A stretch of DNA of 64,000 nt. Origin: Acuticoccus kalidii. Lineage in GTDB: Bacteria; Pseudomonadota; Alphaproteobacteria; Rhizobiales; Amorphaceae. The stretch spans positions 186,001 to 250,000 of the forward strand of contig NZ_JAKGCS010000033.1 in assembly GCF_021556395.1 (NCBI RefSeq). Direction: 5' to 3'. The first letter of the stretch is position 1. Every line of letters starts with the position of its first letter. Below the pieces are notes generated by a model. It worked only from the letters and a program-made list of their open reading frames with translations. It did not search any database and was not told where the DNA came from. A program made the translations under genes and the position numbers. Shown here piece after piece: positions 16,871 to 26,409 of the stretch.

Positions 16871-17485
16871 TCAGGGGAAGAGGCGCGTTATCGTCCACCC
16901 GTTGCCGTTCGGGACGTAGCGGAACCGGTCGTGCAGGCGATAGTCGCCATTCTTCCAGAACTCGATTTCCGCGGGCGTGATCCGGTAGCCCGACCAGTGT
17001 GGCGGGCGCGGCACGTCGGTCGGATATTCCGCTTCGCGTTCGGCGACGCGGCGTTCGAGCTCGGCCCGGTCCTTGGCGGGGCGGGATTGGTCGGACGCCC
17101 ATGCGCCGAGCTGACTGCCGCGCGGCCGGCTGGCGAAATAGGCGTCCGCCTCCTCGGTCGTCACCGGCGTCACGGGTCCGCGCACCCGAACCTGTCGGCG
17201 CAAGCTCTTCCAATGGAACAGCAAGGCGGCTTTTGCGTTCGCCCCGAGTTCGCCACCTTTCACACTCTGCGTGTTGGTGTAGAACACGAAGCCGTCCGAA
17301 TCGTGGCCTTTCAGCAATACGGTGCGCACATTGGGCATTCCGTCACGGTCGACGGTGGCGAGCGCCATGGCGTTGGGGTCGTTCGGTTCGGCGGCGTTGG
17401 CTTCGGCGAACCATTCGTCGAACAGCGCGAACGGATCCGGGGCTTGTCCCGCAAGGATGGAGTTGTCGGTGAGGGTCGCGCTCAT
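16871..17485 (-). CDS. pdxH: Pyridoxamine 5'-phosphate oxidase
   Basis: A 204-residue FMN flavoprotein that oxidises pyridoxamine or pyridoxine 5'-phosphate to pyridoxal 5'-phosphate. Characteristic segments are PNAMALATVDRDGMPNVRTV, LLKGHDSDGFVFYTNTQS, ALLFHWKSLRRQVRVRG (FMN and phosphate binding), SRPRGSQLGAWASDQS and the C-terminal WSGYRITPAEIEFWKNGDYR and LHDRFRY with the substrate-binding Arg/His. Length is near the usual 200-218. It is divergent from a DnaJ-family gene across a 104-bp gap, a common neighbourhood in Hyphomicrobiales. Confidence 0.95.
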   Translation of the reverse strand: MSATLTDNSILAGQAPDPFALFDEWFAEANAAEPNDPNAMALATVDRDGMPNVRTVLLKGHDSDGFVFYTNTQSVKGGELGANAKAALLFHWKSLRRQVRVRGPVTPVTTEEADAYFASRPRGSQLGAWASDQSRPAKDRAELERRVAEREAEYPTDVPRPPHWSGYRITPAEIEFWKNGDYRLHDRFRYVPNGNGWTITRLFP

Positions 17486-17589
17486 GATGCGCTCACACTA
17501 CATATGGGTGTCTTCATAATCACACCGTTGTTGGGGATGACGGGGCGAGCCACCTTGCTCCGGGTCCCGTTTCGCAAGATTGGACAAGG

Positions 17590-18603
17590 ATGGCGCGCGA
17601 TCCATACACTGTTCTTGGGGTATCGAAGTCCGCTTCGGAAAGCGAGATCAAGTCCGCTTACCGACGGCTTGCCAAGCGCTATCATCCCGACACGAATTCC
17701 AACGATCCGAAGGCGCAAGAGCGTTTCTCCGAGGTGAACGCCGCCTATGAGATCATCGGCGACAAGGACAAGCGCCGTCAGTTCGACCGCGGCGAGATCG
17801 ATGGGGCCGGCCAGCCGCGTTATAGCGGCTTCAGCGGCGGCGATCCGTTCGCGGGCTTCGGCGGCTTTTCCGGGTTCGGCGGTGGTCGCGCGGGCGCGGG
17901 CTCGGCTGGTGCGGGAGCTGGGGCCGGGGCGAGCGCCGGTGGTGCGGGCGGCGGCCGTTTCCGCTTTTCGACCGACGGCACGGCCGGTGTCGACGAAATC
18001 CTGCGCGAGTTCATGAGCGGGGCGAGCCGCAGCTCGGAGCGTCAATCCGGTTTCGGCAGTGCACCGCCGCAGCGCGGTCAGGATCTCGAGGTCGTCGTCA
18101 CCGTGACGCTCGAGGATATTGCGAGCGACGAGAAATTGCGCGTCTCGCTGCCGACGGGGCGGACGGTCGACGTCAAGATCCCGGCGGGCGCCGAGCAGGA
18201 TCAGCAGATCCGCCTGCGTGGCCTCGGCCATGAAAGCCCGCGCGGCGGCGCGGCCGGTGACGCGATCCTGACCTTGCGGATCGCCGCGCACGCCGAATTC
18301 GTGCGGGATGGCGCGAACTTGAAGCTCAACCTTCCGGTCACGCTCTATGACGCGGTGCTGGGCGCCAAGGTGCGGGCGCCGACGCTGACGGGGTCGGTGA
18401 ACATCACCATCCCGCCGGGCTCCTCGGGCGGAAAGACGCTTCGTCTTCGCGGGCTCGGCCTGCCGACCAAGTCGGGCGGCAAGGGCGACCTCCTCGTGAC
18501 CTTGCAGATCGACCTGCCGCGGGACCTGCCGCGCGATTTCGTCGAGATGATGCGCCGCTGGCGTGAGGACGAGCCTTACCACCCCCGTCCCCCGGCCTCT
18601 TAA
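17590..18603 (+). CDS. DnaJ C-terminal domain-containing protein (CbpA-like J protein)
   Basis: A 337-residue Hsp40. The J domain is at residues 2-68 (DPYTVLGVSKSASESEIKSA, with HPD in YHPDTNSND), then a Gly/Ala-rich linker around residues 80-120 (repeated GAG units) and the two-lobed peptide-binding C-terminal domain (LEVVVTVTLEDIASDEKLRV, VKIPAGAEQDQQIRLRGLG, VNITIPPGSSGGKTLRLRGL). There is no cysteine-rich zinc-finger region, so it is CbpA/DnaJ class B rather than DnaJ itself. It stimulates DnaK ATPase and may bind curved DNA. It is divergent from pdxH. Confidence 0.9.
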   Translation: MARDPYTVLGVSKSASESEIKSAYRRLAKRYHPDTNSNDPKAQERFSEVNAAYEIIGDKDKRRQFDRGEIDGAGQPRYSGFSGGDPFAGFGGFSGFGGGRAGAGSAGAGAGAGASAGGAGGGRFRFSTDGTAGVDEILREFMSGASRSSERQSGFGSAPPQRGQDLEVVVTVTLEDIASDEKLRVSLPTGRTVDVKIPAGAEQDQQIRLRGLGHESPRGGAAGDAILTLRIAAHAEFVRDGANLKLNLPVTLYDAVLGAKVRAPTLTGSVNITIPPGSSGGKTLRLRGLGLPTKSGGKGDLLVTLQIDLPRDLPRDFVEMMRRWREDEPYHPRPPAS

Positions 18604-18640
18604 CGGGCGAGCGGGGCCGGCTCCGGCTTCGCCTCTGCCT

Positions 18641-19180
18641 TCAGTCGCCGATTTCGGCCAACAGCCAGGCCGCGTGCCGCTCCAGCCCGCGCTGCGAGAG
18701 CGGGCCATAGGGCCGCGCCTGCGGCACGTGGACAAAGAGCGTGCGCGGGTTCGCGGCGAGCGCCGCCCCATAGGACGCATTGCAGATATAGGCCCCCGCC
18801 GAGGCGCTCGTGACGACCGGGAAACCGGCGGCGCGCGCCGTGTCAGCGAGGCGGTCGACGTCGAACACCGTCCGGCGCGAGCGGGAGGGCGGCGCGTCCG
18901 CGGTCCGGCCCGCCGCATCGGGGTTTTGCGAGGCGGTCGGCAGGGAAACGCGCTCATAGCGGATGCGGTGCGCCGTCCCCGCGACTCCGAACATGATGAC
19001 GGTGCGGTAGCCCGCCACGATCTCGGCGAGCGTGTCGCAGACGGCCCATTCGGTCGCAAGGAGGAGCGCGTCGACGCCCGGTGGCGGGTTCGCGCCGAGG
19101 GCGCGCACCAGATGGCTCGTCGGATTGTCCGCCATGCCGGGGAAGGGGCCGAAGCCCGTCACGAGGGTGTGGGCCTTCAT
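18641..19180 (-). CDS. Pyroglutamyl-peptidase I family (C15) cysteine peptidase
   Basis: A 179-residue protein starting LVTGFGPFPGMADNPTS, the family's opening motif. The catalytic residues are visible: Glu76 in RIRYERVSLP, Cys133 in SAGAYICNAS and His151 in LFVHVPQ. The family removes N-terminal pyroglutamate from peptides; this member is a little shorter than the usual 200-215 residues and has an Arg/Ser/Pro-rich stretch near 92-103. Its ATG overlaps the meaB stop by 4 bases (ATGA), so it is translated with the mutase-associated GTPase, an odd partner. Substrate specificity is not certain. Confidence 0.82.
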   Translation of the reverse strand: MKAHTLVTGFGPFPGMADNPTSHLVRALGANPPPGVDALLLATEWAVCDTLAEIVAGYRTVIMFGVAGTAHRIRYERVSLPTASQNPDAAGRTADAPPSRSRRTVFDVDRLADTARAAGFPVVTSASAGAYICNASYGAALAANPRTLFVHVPQARPYGPLSQRGLERHAAWLLAEIGD

Positions 19181-20136
19181 GGGAGCCGCCTCAGGATGGT
19201 TTCGGCCGCGGCGCTCGGCGCGAGGCGACCATCACGCACAGCGGCGACGGCCTCGTCGAGCTCGGTGCCGGCGTGGCGCGCGAGATAGGCGTCGAGGCCC
19301 TCCCGGATCATATCCTTCATCCAGACCACTCCCTGATCGCGGCGTCGCTTGTCGAGCCGCCCGTCGGCCTCGAGCCTTGCGCGGTGGTCGAGTATGGCCT
19401 GCCAGAGCGCGTCGAGCTTGTCGCCCGTCGCGGCGGACAAAGTGAGGACGGTGGGCGGATCCTCGGCGGCGAGGATCTTCACCGCGCTCAACAGCTCCGC
19501 CGCCGCCTGGCGTGCCGGATGAAGGGCCGCGCCATCGGCCTTGTTGACGGCGATGATGTCGGCCCGTTCCAACAGGCCCTTCTTGATGCCCTGCAATTCG
19601 TCGCCTGCGCCGGGGAGCATCAGTGCGAGGAACGTGTCGACCATCTCGGCGACCGCGACCTCCGATTGGCCGACGCCGACGGTCTCCACGATGATGATGG
19701 TGAAGCCCGCCGCCTCGGCGAGAAGCATCGCCTCGCGCGTCTTCGCGGTGACGCCGCCGAGCGATCCGGCGGACGGGGAGGGGCGGATGAAGGCGTCCTT
19801 CTCCGCGGCGAGGCGCGTCATGCGCGTCTTGTCGCCGAGGATCGCGCCGCCGGTGCGGGTGGAGGACGGATCGATCGCGAGGACCGCGACGCGATGGCCG
19901 TCGTGGACGAGGCGGGTGCCGAGGGCGTCGATGAGGGTCGATTTGCCGACGCCCGGAACGCCGGTGATGCCGATGCGGATCGCTTTGCCGGTGCGGTCGA
20001 GGAGGCGCTGGATCAGCGCGCTCGCTTCGGCGCGATGCTCGGCCCGGCGCGATTCGACGAGGGTGATCGCCCGGGCGAGCGCGGCCCGTTCGCCGGCGGC
20101 GACGCGGGCGGCGAGGTCGTTCAGGTCGCGCGCCAC
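19177..20136 (-). CDS. meaB: Methylmalonyl-CoA mutase-associated GTPase MeaB (ArgK family)
   Basis: A 319-residue G3E-type GTPase that protects and gates cofactor loading of adenosylcobalamin-dependent methylmalonyl-CoA mutase. The P-loop GVPGVGKST is at about residues 59-67; further motifs are LAIDPSSTRTGGAILGDKTR, ETVGVGQSEVAV and the guanine-specific NKADG. The GTG at 20136 is chosen because it gives the usual length and begins VARDLNDLAARVAAGER. It overlaps the end of the upstream lipoprotein gene by 16 bases, implying translational coupling. It lies in the same minus-strand run as both mutase subunit genes, with a cytidine deaminase and the lipoprotein in between. Confidence 0.92.
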   Translation of the reverse strand: MARDLNDLAARVAAGERAALARAITLVESRRAEHRAEASALIQRLLDRTGKAIRIGITGVPGVGKSTLIDALGTRLVHDGHRVAVLAIDPSSTRTGGAILGDKTRMTRLAAEKDAFIRPSPSAGSLGGVTAKTREAMLLAEAAGFTIIIVETVGVGQSEVAVAEMVDTFLALMLPGAGDELQGIKKGLLERADIIAVNKADGAALHPARQAAAELLSAVKILAAEDPPTVLTLSAATGDKLDALWQAILDHRARLEADGRLDKRRRDQGVVWMKDMIREGLDAYLARHAGTELDEAVAAVRDGRLAPSAAAETILRRLP

Positions 20137-20684
20137 ACGATGCGCTGGAGTTCGGCCTCGTTCAGCACCTCGCCGGAGGGGAGGCGATCGAACGGACCGT
20201 CGAAATCGGGAATCGAGAAGACGAGCTCGACATGGCTCGCCCCGCGCGCCTTGCAGATCGCCATGCCGACCCAGAGCGACTTGCCCGGCCGGCAGCTTCC
20301 GCGATTGACGCGGGCCTGGGCGAAGGTCATCCCGATCCGCTCGCCATTGGGGCCGGACAGATGCTGTGCGACGCCGTGGATCTCGCCGACGGTGTTGCCG
20401 GGGCCCTTGAAGAATTGCACGGCCTGCACGTCGCCGACAAAGGCGGCCTGGGTCCACACGGTGGTGCTTTCCTTGGCCGTCTGGATCGGGCGGATCTCCG
20501 CGCCGGGCGCCACCGTGGCGAGCGCCGATTCCTGGAACGGCGTGCCCTTGTGGATCGTGCCGACGCCGTCATCCGTGATCGTGAGCCATGTGCTCGACGA
20601 GACGGTCGCGTCGGTCGGCGGCTCCGCGGCCACACAACCAGACAGTGCGAGAGCGATTGCGAAAAGGGACAATGAGCGGACCAT
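20121..20684 (-). CDS. DUF1131 (YfeY-like) lipoprotein
   Basis: A 187-residue lipoprotein. MVRSLSLFAIALALSGC is a type II signal peptide with lipobox LSGC (Cys17). The mature part has DDGVGTIHKGTPFQESAL near its start and ends EAELQRIVWRAT; this layout resembles E. coli YfeY, the RpoE-regulated DUF1131 lipoprotein (GVGELTASTPLQEQAI ... VSKIIWRR, from memory). Two cysteines remain in the mature body (GSCRPGKS and AICKARG), as in that family. It would sit in the cell envelope; its molecular role is unknown. The start at 20684 is set by the signal peptide. Its 3' end overlaps the meaB start by 16 bases. Confidence 0.75.
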   Translation of the reverse strand: MVRSLSLFAIALALSGCVAAEPPTDATVSSSTWLTITDDGVGTIHKGTPFQESALATVAPGAEIRPIQTAKESTTVWTQAAFVGDVQAVQFFKGPGNTVGEIHGVAQHLSGPNGERIGMTFAQARVNRGSCRPGKSLWVGMAICKARGASHVELVFSIPDFDGPFDRLPSGEVLNEAELQRIVWRAT

Positions 20685-20864
20685 GGCCGAGCCCGTAGCA
20701 GGAGAGAGCGCTTCTGTCAGCGACGAGAAGCATCCATCGTCAATGCTTCGCGAAAGCGTTTTATGCAATCCTTCAAGTCGTTGAAAGGGACTGGAAAGGT
20801 GGGGCTGTCGGTCACATTCGGCTGAACGGTGCGGCGCGCCCCGCGATCATGGCACGGACGGCCC

Positions 20865-21308
20865 TCACGTGTCGGCCGGCGGCGTCCCGACGAGGGCGGC
20901 GCGGCCGAAAGCGAGGGGGAGGAGCTCTTCGATCGTGTGGGTCGTGACGCGGGTAAGGGCGCGGTTCGCCAGGTGGATCCGGGCGCCCGAGGCGGCGAAC
21001 TCGGCGATCATCTGGCGGCAGCGGCCGCACGGGGCGGCGAGCGTGTCGTCCGGCGGAAGGTTCGCGGGATAGCCCACCACGGCGACCTCGGTGATGACGC
21101 GGGACCCGGCGACGGCGGCGGCCGCCACCGCGTTCGCCTCGGCGCACAGGCTGAGCCCGTACGATGCATTCTCGACGTTCGCGGCAGTAAAGACGCGCCC
21201 GTCCGCCGTGCGGATCGCGGCGCCGACATAAAAGTTCGAGTAGGGCGCGTAGGCTTGCCCGGCGGCCGCGCGGGCCGCCTCGACGAGCTCCTTCGCCGTT
21301 TCGCTCAC
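20865..21308 (-). CDS. cdd: Cytidine deaminase
   Basis: A 147-residue tetrameric-type cytidine deaminase that converts cytidine and deoxycytidine to the uridines. The zinc site is CAEANAV (Cys55, Glu57) with PCGRCRQ (Cys94, Cys97), and the substrate loop is AYAPYSNFYVGAA (residues 19-31) with NVENASYG. I chose the GTG at 21308 because MSETAKELVEAARAA matches the family start; the frame is open to a GTG at 21341 that would overlap the mutase gene by 17 bases. No clear ribosome site precedes either. It lies directly behind the large mutase subunit on the same strand. Confidence 0.93.
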   Translation of the reverse strand: MSETAKELVEAARAAAGQAYAPYSNFYVGAAIRTADGRVFTAANVENASYGLSLCAEANAVAAAAVAGSRVITEVAVVGYPANLPPDDTLAAPCGRCRQMIAEFAASGARIHLANRALTRVTTHTIEELLPLAFGRAALVGTPPADT

Positions 21309-21324
21309 GGGCGCCGCGCCGGGC

Positions 21325-23475
21325 CTATTCGGCGGCGTCACGGTTGGCGTATCCGTGGCGCTGGCGCAGCGTCTCGATGAGGCTTTCGGCGGCGTCGGCG
21401 ATCACCGTGCCGGGGGGGAAGACCGCCGTTGCGCCCATTTCCTTCAAAATCGGCACGTCGGCCGGCGGGATGACGCCGCCGATGGTGATCAGGATATCGT
21501 CGCGCCCCTCCTCCGCGAGCGCCTTCTTGAGCTCGGGCAGAAGCGTCAGGTGCGAGCCCGCGAGCGAGGAGACGCCGACGACGTGAACATCGTTGTCGAC
21601 GGCCTGACGGGCGCATTCTTCGGGCGTTGCGAAAAGGGGGCCGATATCGACGTCGAAGCCGAGATCGGCGAAGGCGGAGGCGATGACCTTCTGGCCACGA
21701 TCGTGCCCATCCTGGCCCATCTTGGCGACGAGGATGCGCGGGCGGCGCCCATCGGCCTCGGCGAAGGCGTCGGCCTGGCGGCGGACTTCCTCGATGCGCA
21801 CGCCCATATTGCCGGCCTCCCGCTTGTAGACGCCCGTGATCGACCGCAGCTCCGCCGTGTGCCGCTGAAAGGCGGCCTCCATCGCATCGCTCATCTCGCC
21901 GACGGTCGCCTTGGCGCGGGCGGCCTCGATCGCGAGGGCGAGGAGATTGGCATTGCCGCGCGCGCCTTCCGTCAACGCGGCGAGCGCGCGCTGGGTCGCC
22001 GCCTCGTCACGTTCGGCGCGCAGGCGCTCGAGCTTTTCGATCTGGCGGCGGCGCACATCCGCGTTGTCGACCTTGAGGACGTCGATCGCCTCTTCCTCGC
22101 GCGCCTTGTAGCGGTTGACGCCGACGACGGTTTGCTCGCCCGAATCGATGCGGGCCTGCGTCTTGGCGGCAGCCTCCTCGATGCGCAATTTCGGCGTTCC
22201 CGCCTCGATCGCCTTCGCCATGCCGCCGAGCGCCTCGACCTCCTCGATATGCTCCATCGCGCGCGCCGCGAGGTCGCGGGTCAGCGCCTCGATCGCCGGC
22301 GAACCGCCCCACGGGTCGATGAAACGGGTGGTCTGGCTCTCCTCGGCGATCACGAGCTGGGTGTTGCGGGCGATGCGGGCGGAAAAGTCCGTCGGCAGGG
22401 CGATCGCCTCGTCGAGCGCGTTGGTGTGGAGGGATTGGGTGCCGCCCTGGGTCGCAGCCATCGCCTCGATCATCGTACGGGCGACATTGTTGTAGACGTC
22501 TTGCGCCGTGAGGGACCAGCCGGAAGTCTGGCAATGGGCCCGCAGCGACAGCGAGCGGGGATCCTTCGGCGCGAAATTCTTCTCCATGAGCGTCGCCCAG
22601 AGATAGCGCGCGGCGCGCATCTTCGCGACTTCCATGAAGAAGTGCATCCCGATCGCCCAGAAGAAGGACAGACGCGGGGCGAACGCGTCGACATCGAGGC
22701 CGGCGGCGACGCCGGTGCGGACATATTCGAGCCCGTCGGCGATGGTGTAGGCGAGTTCGAGGTCGGCCGTCGCCCCGGCCTCCTGCATGTGGTAGCCGGA
22801 TATCGAGATCGAGTTGTATTTCGGCATGTTCTTCGCCGTGTAGGCGAAGATGTCCGACACGATCCGCATCGACGGGCGCGGCGGATAGATGAACGTGTTG
22901 CGGACCATGAACTCCTTCAGAATGTCGTTCTGAATGGTGCCCTTAAGGTCCTTCTGGGCGACGCCCTGTTCCTCGGCGGCGACGATATAGAGCGCGAGGA
23001 CGGGAAGGACCGCGCCGTTCATCGTCATCGAGACGGTCATCTCATCGAGCGGGATGCCGTCGAAGAGGGTGCGCATGTCGAGGATGGAATCGATCGCGAC
23101 GCCCGCCATGCCGACATCGCCGGTGACGCGCGGATGATCGGAATCGTAGCCGCGATGGGTCGCAAGGTCGAAGGCGACCGAGAGGCCTTTTTGCCCGGCG
23201 GCGAGATTGCGCCGGTAGAAGGCGTTCGATTCCTCGGCCGTCGAGAAGCCGGCATATTGCCGGATCGTCCAGGGCTTCTGGACGTACATCGTCGGGTAGG
23301 GGCCGCGCAGATAGGGGGCGATGCCGGGGAAGGCGTCCGCCGCGAACGCGTCGAGCGCGCCGGGCGGGGTGTGGGGGTGGATGACGATCCCTTCCGGGCT
23401 CGTCCAGGCGGGCGAGGCGCTGTAGGTCGAGAGGGGATCGGCGCGATAGGCGATCTTCGCGAAATCGGGAACCAT
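21325..23475 (-). CDS. scpA: Methylmalonyl-CoA mutase, large (cobalamin-binding) subunit
   Basis: A 716-residue enzyme that isomerises (R)-methylmalonyl-CoA to succinyl-CoA with adenosylcobalamin. The N-terminal TIM barrel carries [36 protein letters not shown] and [13 protein letters not shown]; the C-terminal B12 domain carries D-x-H-x-x-G as DGHDRG at residues 589-594 in [13 protein letters not shown], and the base-off histidine is His591. The end contains [16 protein letters not shown]. It follows the small subunit gene after 4 bp, and the genes for a deaminase, a lipoprotein and MeaB follow. It drains propionyl-CoA from odd-chain and branched-chain amino-acid breakdown, or serves the ethylmalonyl-CoA pathway. 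Confidence 0.96.
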   Translation of the reverse strand: MVPDFAKIAYRADPLSTYSASPAWTSPEGIVIHPHTPPGALDAFAADAFPGIAPYLRGPYPTMYVQKPWTIRQYAGFSTAEESNAFYRRNLAAGQKGLSVAFDLATHRGYDSDHPRVTGDVGMAGVAIDSILDMRTLFDGIPLDEMTVSMTMNGAVLPVLALYIVAAEEQGVAQKDLKGTIQNDILKEFMVRNTFIYPPRPSMRIVSDIFAYTAKNMPKYNSISISGYHMQEAGATADLELAYTIADGLEYVRTGVAAGLDVDAFAPRLSFFWAIGMHFFMEVAKMRAARYLWATLMEKNFAPKDPRSLSLRAHCQTSGWSLTAQDVYNNVARTMIEAMAATQGGTQSLHTNALDEAIALPTDFSARIARNTQLVIAEESQTTRFIDPWGGSPAIEALTRDLAARAMEHIEEVEALGGMAKAIEAGTPKLRIEEAAAKTQARIDSGEQTVVGVNRYKAREEEAIDVLKVDNADVRRRQIEKLERLRAERDEAATQRALAALTEGARGNANLLALAIEAARAKATVGEMSDAMEAAFQRHTAELRSITGVYKREAGNMGVRIEEVRRQADAFAEADGRRPRILVAKMGQDGHDRGQKVIASAFADLGFDVDIGPLFATPEECARQAVDNDVHVVGVSSLAGSHLTLLPELKKALAEEGRDDILITIGGVIPPADVPILKEMGATAVFPPGTVIADAAESLIETLRQRHGYANRDAAE

Positions 23476-23479
23476 GGGG

Positions 23480-24949
23480 TCAACCCTCCAATGGTGCGGC
23501 GACGCGCGAGGGAGCGATCGCCGGCGCCGTCAATATGTCGCCGTTTGCCAGCGCTCCGGCAAGATCCGCGATCGACGCACCGCCCATCGCCGCGGCGAGA
23601 AGGGCGCCGAACTCGGCCGAATCGGGGCGAATGTAGGTTTCGAGCGGCATGGCGGACGCGGGCCGCACCGCGATCGGCGTCTTTGTTTCCGGCGGATGGC
23701 GCGTGACGCCGATCATGACGGCTTCGCCCGCGGCGAGTGCGGCGGCCTCCCGCTCGGCGGATGCGCCGACGATGCGGGCGACGGTGCCGTCGGCGATCCG
23801 CTCGATGAGGCCGCCGGCGTCGTGGGCCTGGAATTTTTCCCAGGCGGCCGCGGCGATCGTGTCGGTATAGGCCTCGATCGCCCCGGATCCTGCACCGGGA
23901 TCGGCAATCGCGTCGACGTGGGATTCTTCGAGGAGCAGCGTCTGGATATTGCGGGACATGCGCCGGGCGAAGGGCGAGCCGATCCCGTCAAAAGGGAGCA
24001 CCGTGACGGCGTCCGCGCCGCCGACGCCTGCCGCGAAGGCGGCGATGGTGAGGCGCAAAAGGTTCGTCTGCGGATCGCTCAGCGAGAGCATACGCGCCGC
24101 CGTGGTGGCGTTCAGCGTGAGCGGGGCGTTGACGCCGCAGGCCTCCGCGACGAGGGCGAAAAGGCGCCGCGCGGCGCGGAATTTCGCGATCGTCGCGAAT
24201 TGGTCGGCCGTCGCGGTGAGCGTCATCTCGATGCGCGGCAGGATGGTCTCGGCGGCGATCCCCTCTTTGTCGAGGGCGCGCAGCATGGCGGTTACGCTCG
24301 CAAGGGCGAAGGCGAGTTCCTCGGCGGGCGTCGCTCCGGCCTCGGCGACGATCCGCCCGTCGGCGCGCACGAGGGTGCCTTCGGGAGCGAGGTCGATGAG
24401 GGTGCGCACCGTCTGCGCGAGGCGGGGAAAGAGGGTGTCCGGATGCGCCATCGTCCCGGTCGCGGCGAAGGCGCCGATCGGATCGATGCCGGCGTGGAGA
24501 TATTGCGGCCGGCTCGCCCGCGATTCGGCGAGGGCGATGAACATCGTCAGCGCGGCGATGCTGTTCGCGCCGGCTTCGAGATGGACGGGAAAAAGGCCGA
24601 GATGGACACCGTCGAGCGCGCTGTCGAGCGCGGTGACGGTGCCGGCGGACAGACCGCCCCCGAAGGCCGACGGCGCCCCGGCGAAGACGATCGACAGCGC
24701 GTTCGCCCCGCTTTCGAGATCCTCACGCGCCTGTGCGGCGGCGTTCGCATCGGTGTCGACGCGCTGGACGATGTCCCATCGGCCGTGACTGGCGCGACCG
24801 GAATAGACCGGCTCAGCCGGCCGATAAAGCGGCTGCAGCACCGCTCCGTCGGCGGTCGTCGTGGTCAGCGTCTCGAAGGGGGCACCCTTCAGCGCCTTGT
24901 CCACCAGCGCGCGCCAGGCGTCCGCGCCAGCTTTTACCGTGTCGACCAT
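23480..24949 (-). CDS. Methylmalonyl-CoA mutase, small subunit (short form)
   Basis: A 489-residue homologue of the mutase small subunit. It has the barrel segments [47 protein letters not shown] and the terminal [22 protein letters not shown] linker, then stops. Small subunits such as the Propionibacterium protein exceed 600 residues because they keep a degenerate flavodoxin-like domain; that domain is absent here, and there is no D-x-H-x-x-G. It should be a non-catalytic partner of the large subunit. The ATG at 24949 follows GGAGGAACAGAT, a strong ribosome site. It is the first gene of the mutase run. Confidence 0.85.
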   Translation of the reverse strand: MVDTVKAGADAWRALVDKALKGAPFETLTTTTADGAVLQPLYRPAEPVYSGRASHGRWDIVQRVDTDANAAAQAREDLESGANALSIVFAGAPSAFGGGLSAGTVTALDSALDGVHLGLFPVHLEAGANSIAALTMFIALAESRASRPQYLHAGIDPIGAFAATGTMAHPDTLFPRLAQTVRTLIDLAPEGTLVRADGRIVAEAGATPAEELAFALASVTAMLRALDKEGIAAETILPRIEMTLTATADQFATIAKFRAARRLFALVAEACGVNAPLTLNATTAARMLSLSDPQTNLLRLTIAAFAAGVGGADAVTVLPFDGIGSPFARRMSRNIQTLLLEESHVDAIADPGAGSGAIEAYTDTIAAAAWEKFQAHDAGGLIERIADGTVARIVGASAEREAAALAAGEAVMIGVTRHPPETKTPIAVRPASAMPLETYIRPDSAEFGALLAAAMGGASIADLAGALANGDILTAPAIAPSRVAAPLEG

Positions 24950-25011
24950 ATCTGTTCCTCCAGGCCGGAGTATGATCAAGGAACGCCGGAAGGCAACACG
25001 AAGGATGTAGC

Positions 25012-26394
25012 ATGGATATCGACGCCATCTTGAAGCGCATCGACGACAATCTCGACGAAAGCCTCGGCCGGCTTTTCCAGCTTTTGTCGATCCCGTCGAT
25101 CTCCACGGACCCCGCCTATGACGGAGAGTGCCACCGTGCCGCCGCCTGGTTGCGCGAGGATCTTGCCGCGCTCGGCTTCCTCGCCGAGGTGCGGGAGACG
25201 GAGGGCAAGCCGATGGTGCTCGGCCTTGCGAACGAGGTCGCATCGAGCGATTCGCCGCACATCCTCTTCTACGGCCATTATGACGTGCAGCCCGTCGACC
25301 CGCTCGACCTTTGGGAGGACGACCCGTTCGCCCCGCGCCTCGTCTCGCGCGAGGACGGCTCGCAGATGATCGTCGCCCGCGGCGCTTGCGACGATAAAGG
25401 TCAGCTCATGACCTTCATCGAGGCGATGCGGGCGATCATCGCGGTGGAGGGGCGCCTTCCGGTTCCCGTCACGGTGCTGATCGAGGGCGAGGAGGAGTCC
25501 GGCTCGCCGTCTCTGCCGGGCTTCCTCGCCAAGGCGGCGGACGAGATCCGGGCCGATGCCGCGTTCGTCTGCGACACGGGGATGTGGGACCGCGACACGC
25601 CGGCGATCGCGATGTCGCTACGCGGTCTCGTCGGGGACGAGATCGTTATTCGCGCGGCGAACCGGGATCTCCACTCTGGTGTGTTCGGCGGGGCCGCGCG
25701 CAACCCCAACCATGTCCTCGCGCAGATTCTCGCCGACCTTCATGACGAGACGGGCAAGGTCATGATCCCCGGCTTCTACGACGGTGTCGGCGAGCCGGCG
25801 CCCGAAACCAAGGCCAACTGGGAGGGGCTCGGCATGACGGCCGAGAAATTCCTCGGCCCGATCGGCCTTTCGCAACCGGCGGGGGAGGAGGGGCGGACGG
25901 TCCTCGAACAGACCTGGTCGCGGCCGACCTGCGAGATCAACGGCATGATCGGCGGCTATACCGGCCGCGGCTTCAAGACCGTCATCCCGTCCGAGGCGAG
26001 CGCCAAGGTCTCCTTCCGGCTGGTCGGCGAGCAGGATCCCGACACGCTGCGGAAGAATTTCCGCGCCTTCGTGACGGAACGCGTTCCGGCCGATTGCACC
26101 GTGACGTTCCACGCTCACGGCGCCGGCCCCGCCCTCAGCGTGGACGAGGATTGGCCGATGCTGAAAAAAGGCGCGGAGGCGCTGGCGAAAGAGTGGGAGA
26201 CGACCACGGCGATGGTCGGCATGGGCGGCTCGATCCCGATCGTCCACGACTTCAAGCACAAGCTCGGCATGGACACCTTGATGATCGGCTTCGCGCTCGA
26301 GGACGACAACGTGCACTCGCCGAACGAGAAATTCGACCTCAAGTGCTTCCACAAAGGGATCCGCTCGTGGGCGCGGGTGCTCGCCGCGCTCTGA
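25012..26394 (+). CDS. M20 family dipeptidase/metallopeptidase
   Basis: A 460-residue M20/M25/M40 metallopeptidase. Zinc-site motifs are LFYGHYDVQPVDP (His89, catalytic Asp91), RGACDDKGQL (bridging Asp127), EGEEESGSPS (catalytic Glu161 and ligand Glu162) and the dimerisation-domain DLHSGVFGG; the C-terminal FALEDDNVHSPNEKF supplies the last histidine. The pattern is that of dipeptidases related to PepV and carnosinase, acting in the cytoplasm. The ATG at 25012 lies 62 bp from the divergent mutase operon. A strong terminator follows. Confidence 0.92.
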   Translation: MDIDAILKRIDDNLDESLGRLFQLLSIPSISTDPAYDGECHRAAAWLREDLAALGFLAEVRETEGKPMVLGLANEVASSDSPHILFYGHYDVQPVDPLDLWEDDPFAPRLVSREDGSQMIVARGACDDKGQLMTFIEAMRAIIAVEGRLPVPVTVLIEGEEESGSPSLPGFLAKAADEIRADAAFVCDTGMWDRDTPAIAMSLRGLVGDEIVIRAANRDLHSGVFGGAARNPNHVLAQILADLHDETGKVMIPGFYDGVGEPAPETKANWEGLGMTAEKFLGPIGLSQPAGEEGRTVLEQTWSRPTCEINGMIGGYTGRGFKTVIPSEASAKVSFRLVGEQDPDTLRKNFRAFVTERVPADCTVTFHAHGAGPALSVDEDWPMLKKGAEALAKEWETTTAMVGMGGSIPIVHDFKHKLGMDTLMIGFALEDDNVHSPNEKFDLKCFHKGIRSWARVLAAL

Positions 26395-26409
26395 CGGACG
26401 CGGAATGAC

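Noticed and set aside
20137-20457. A longer meaB start upstream of 20136
   Set aside because: It would overlap most of the lipoprotein gene in another frame and gives Arg-rich sequence not found in MeaB; the GTG at 20136 gives the usual length.
21355-23706. A 783-residue frame antisense to the large mutase subunit
   Set aside because: It overlaps an unmistakable methylmalonyl-CoA mutase gene and shows no domain; it is another GC mirror frame.
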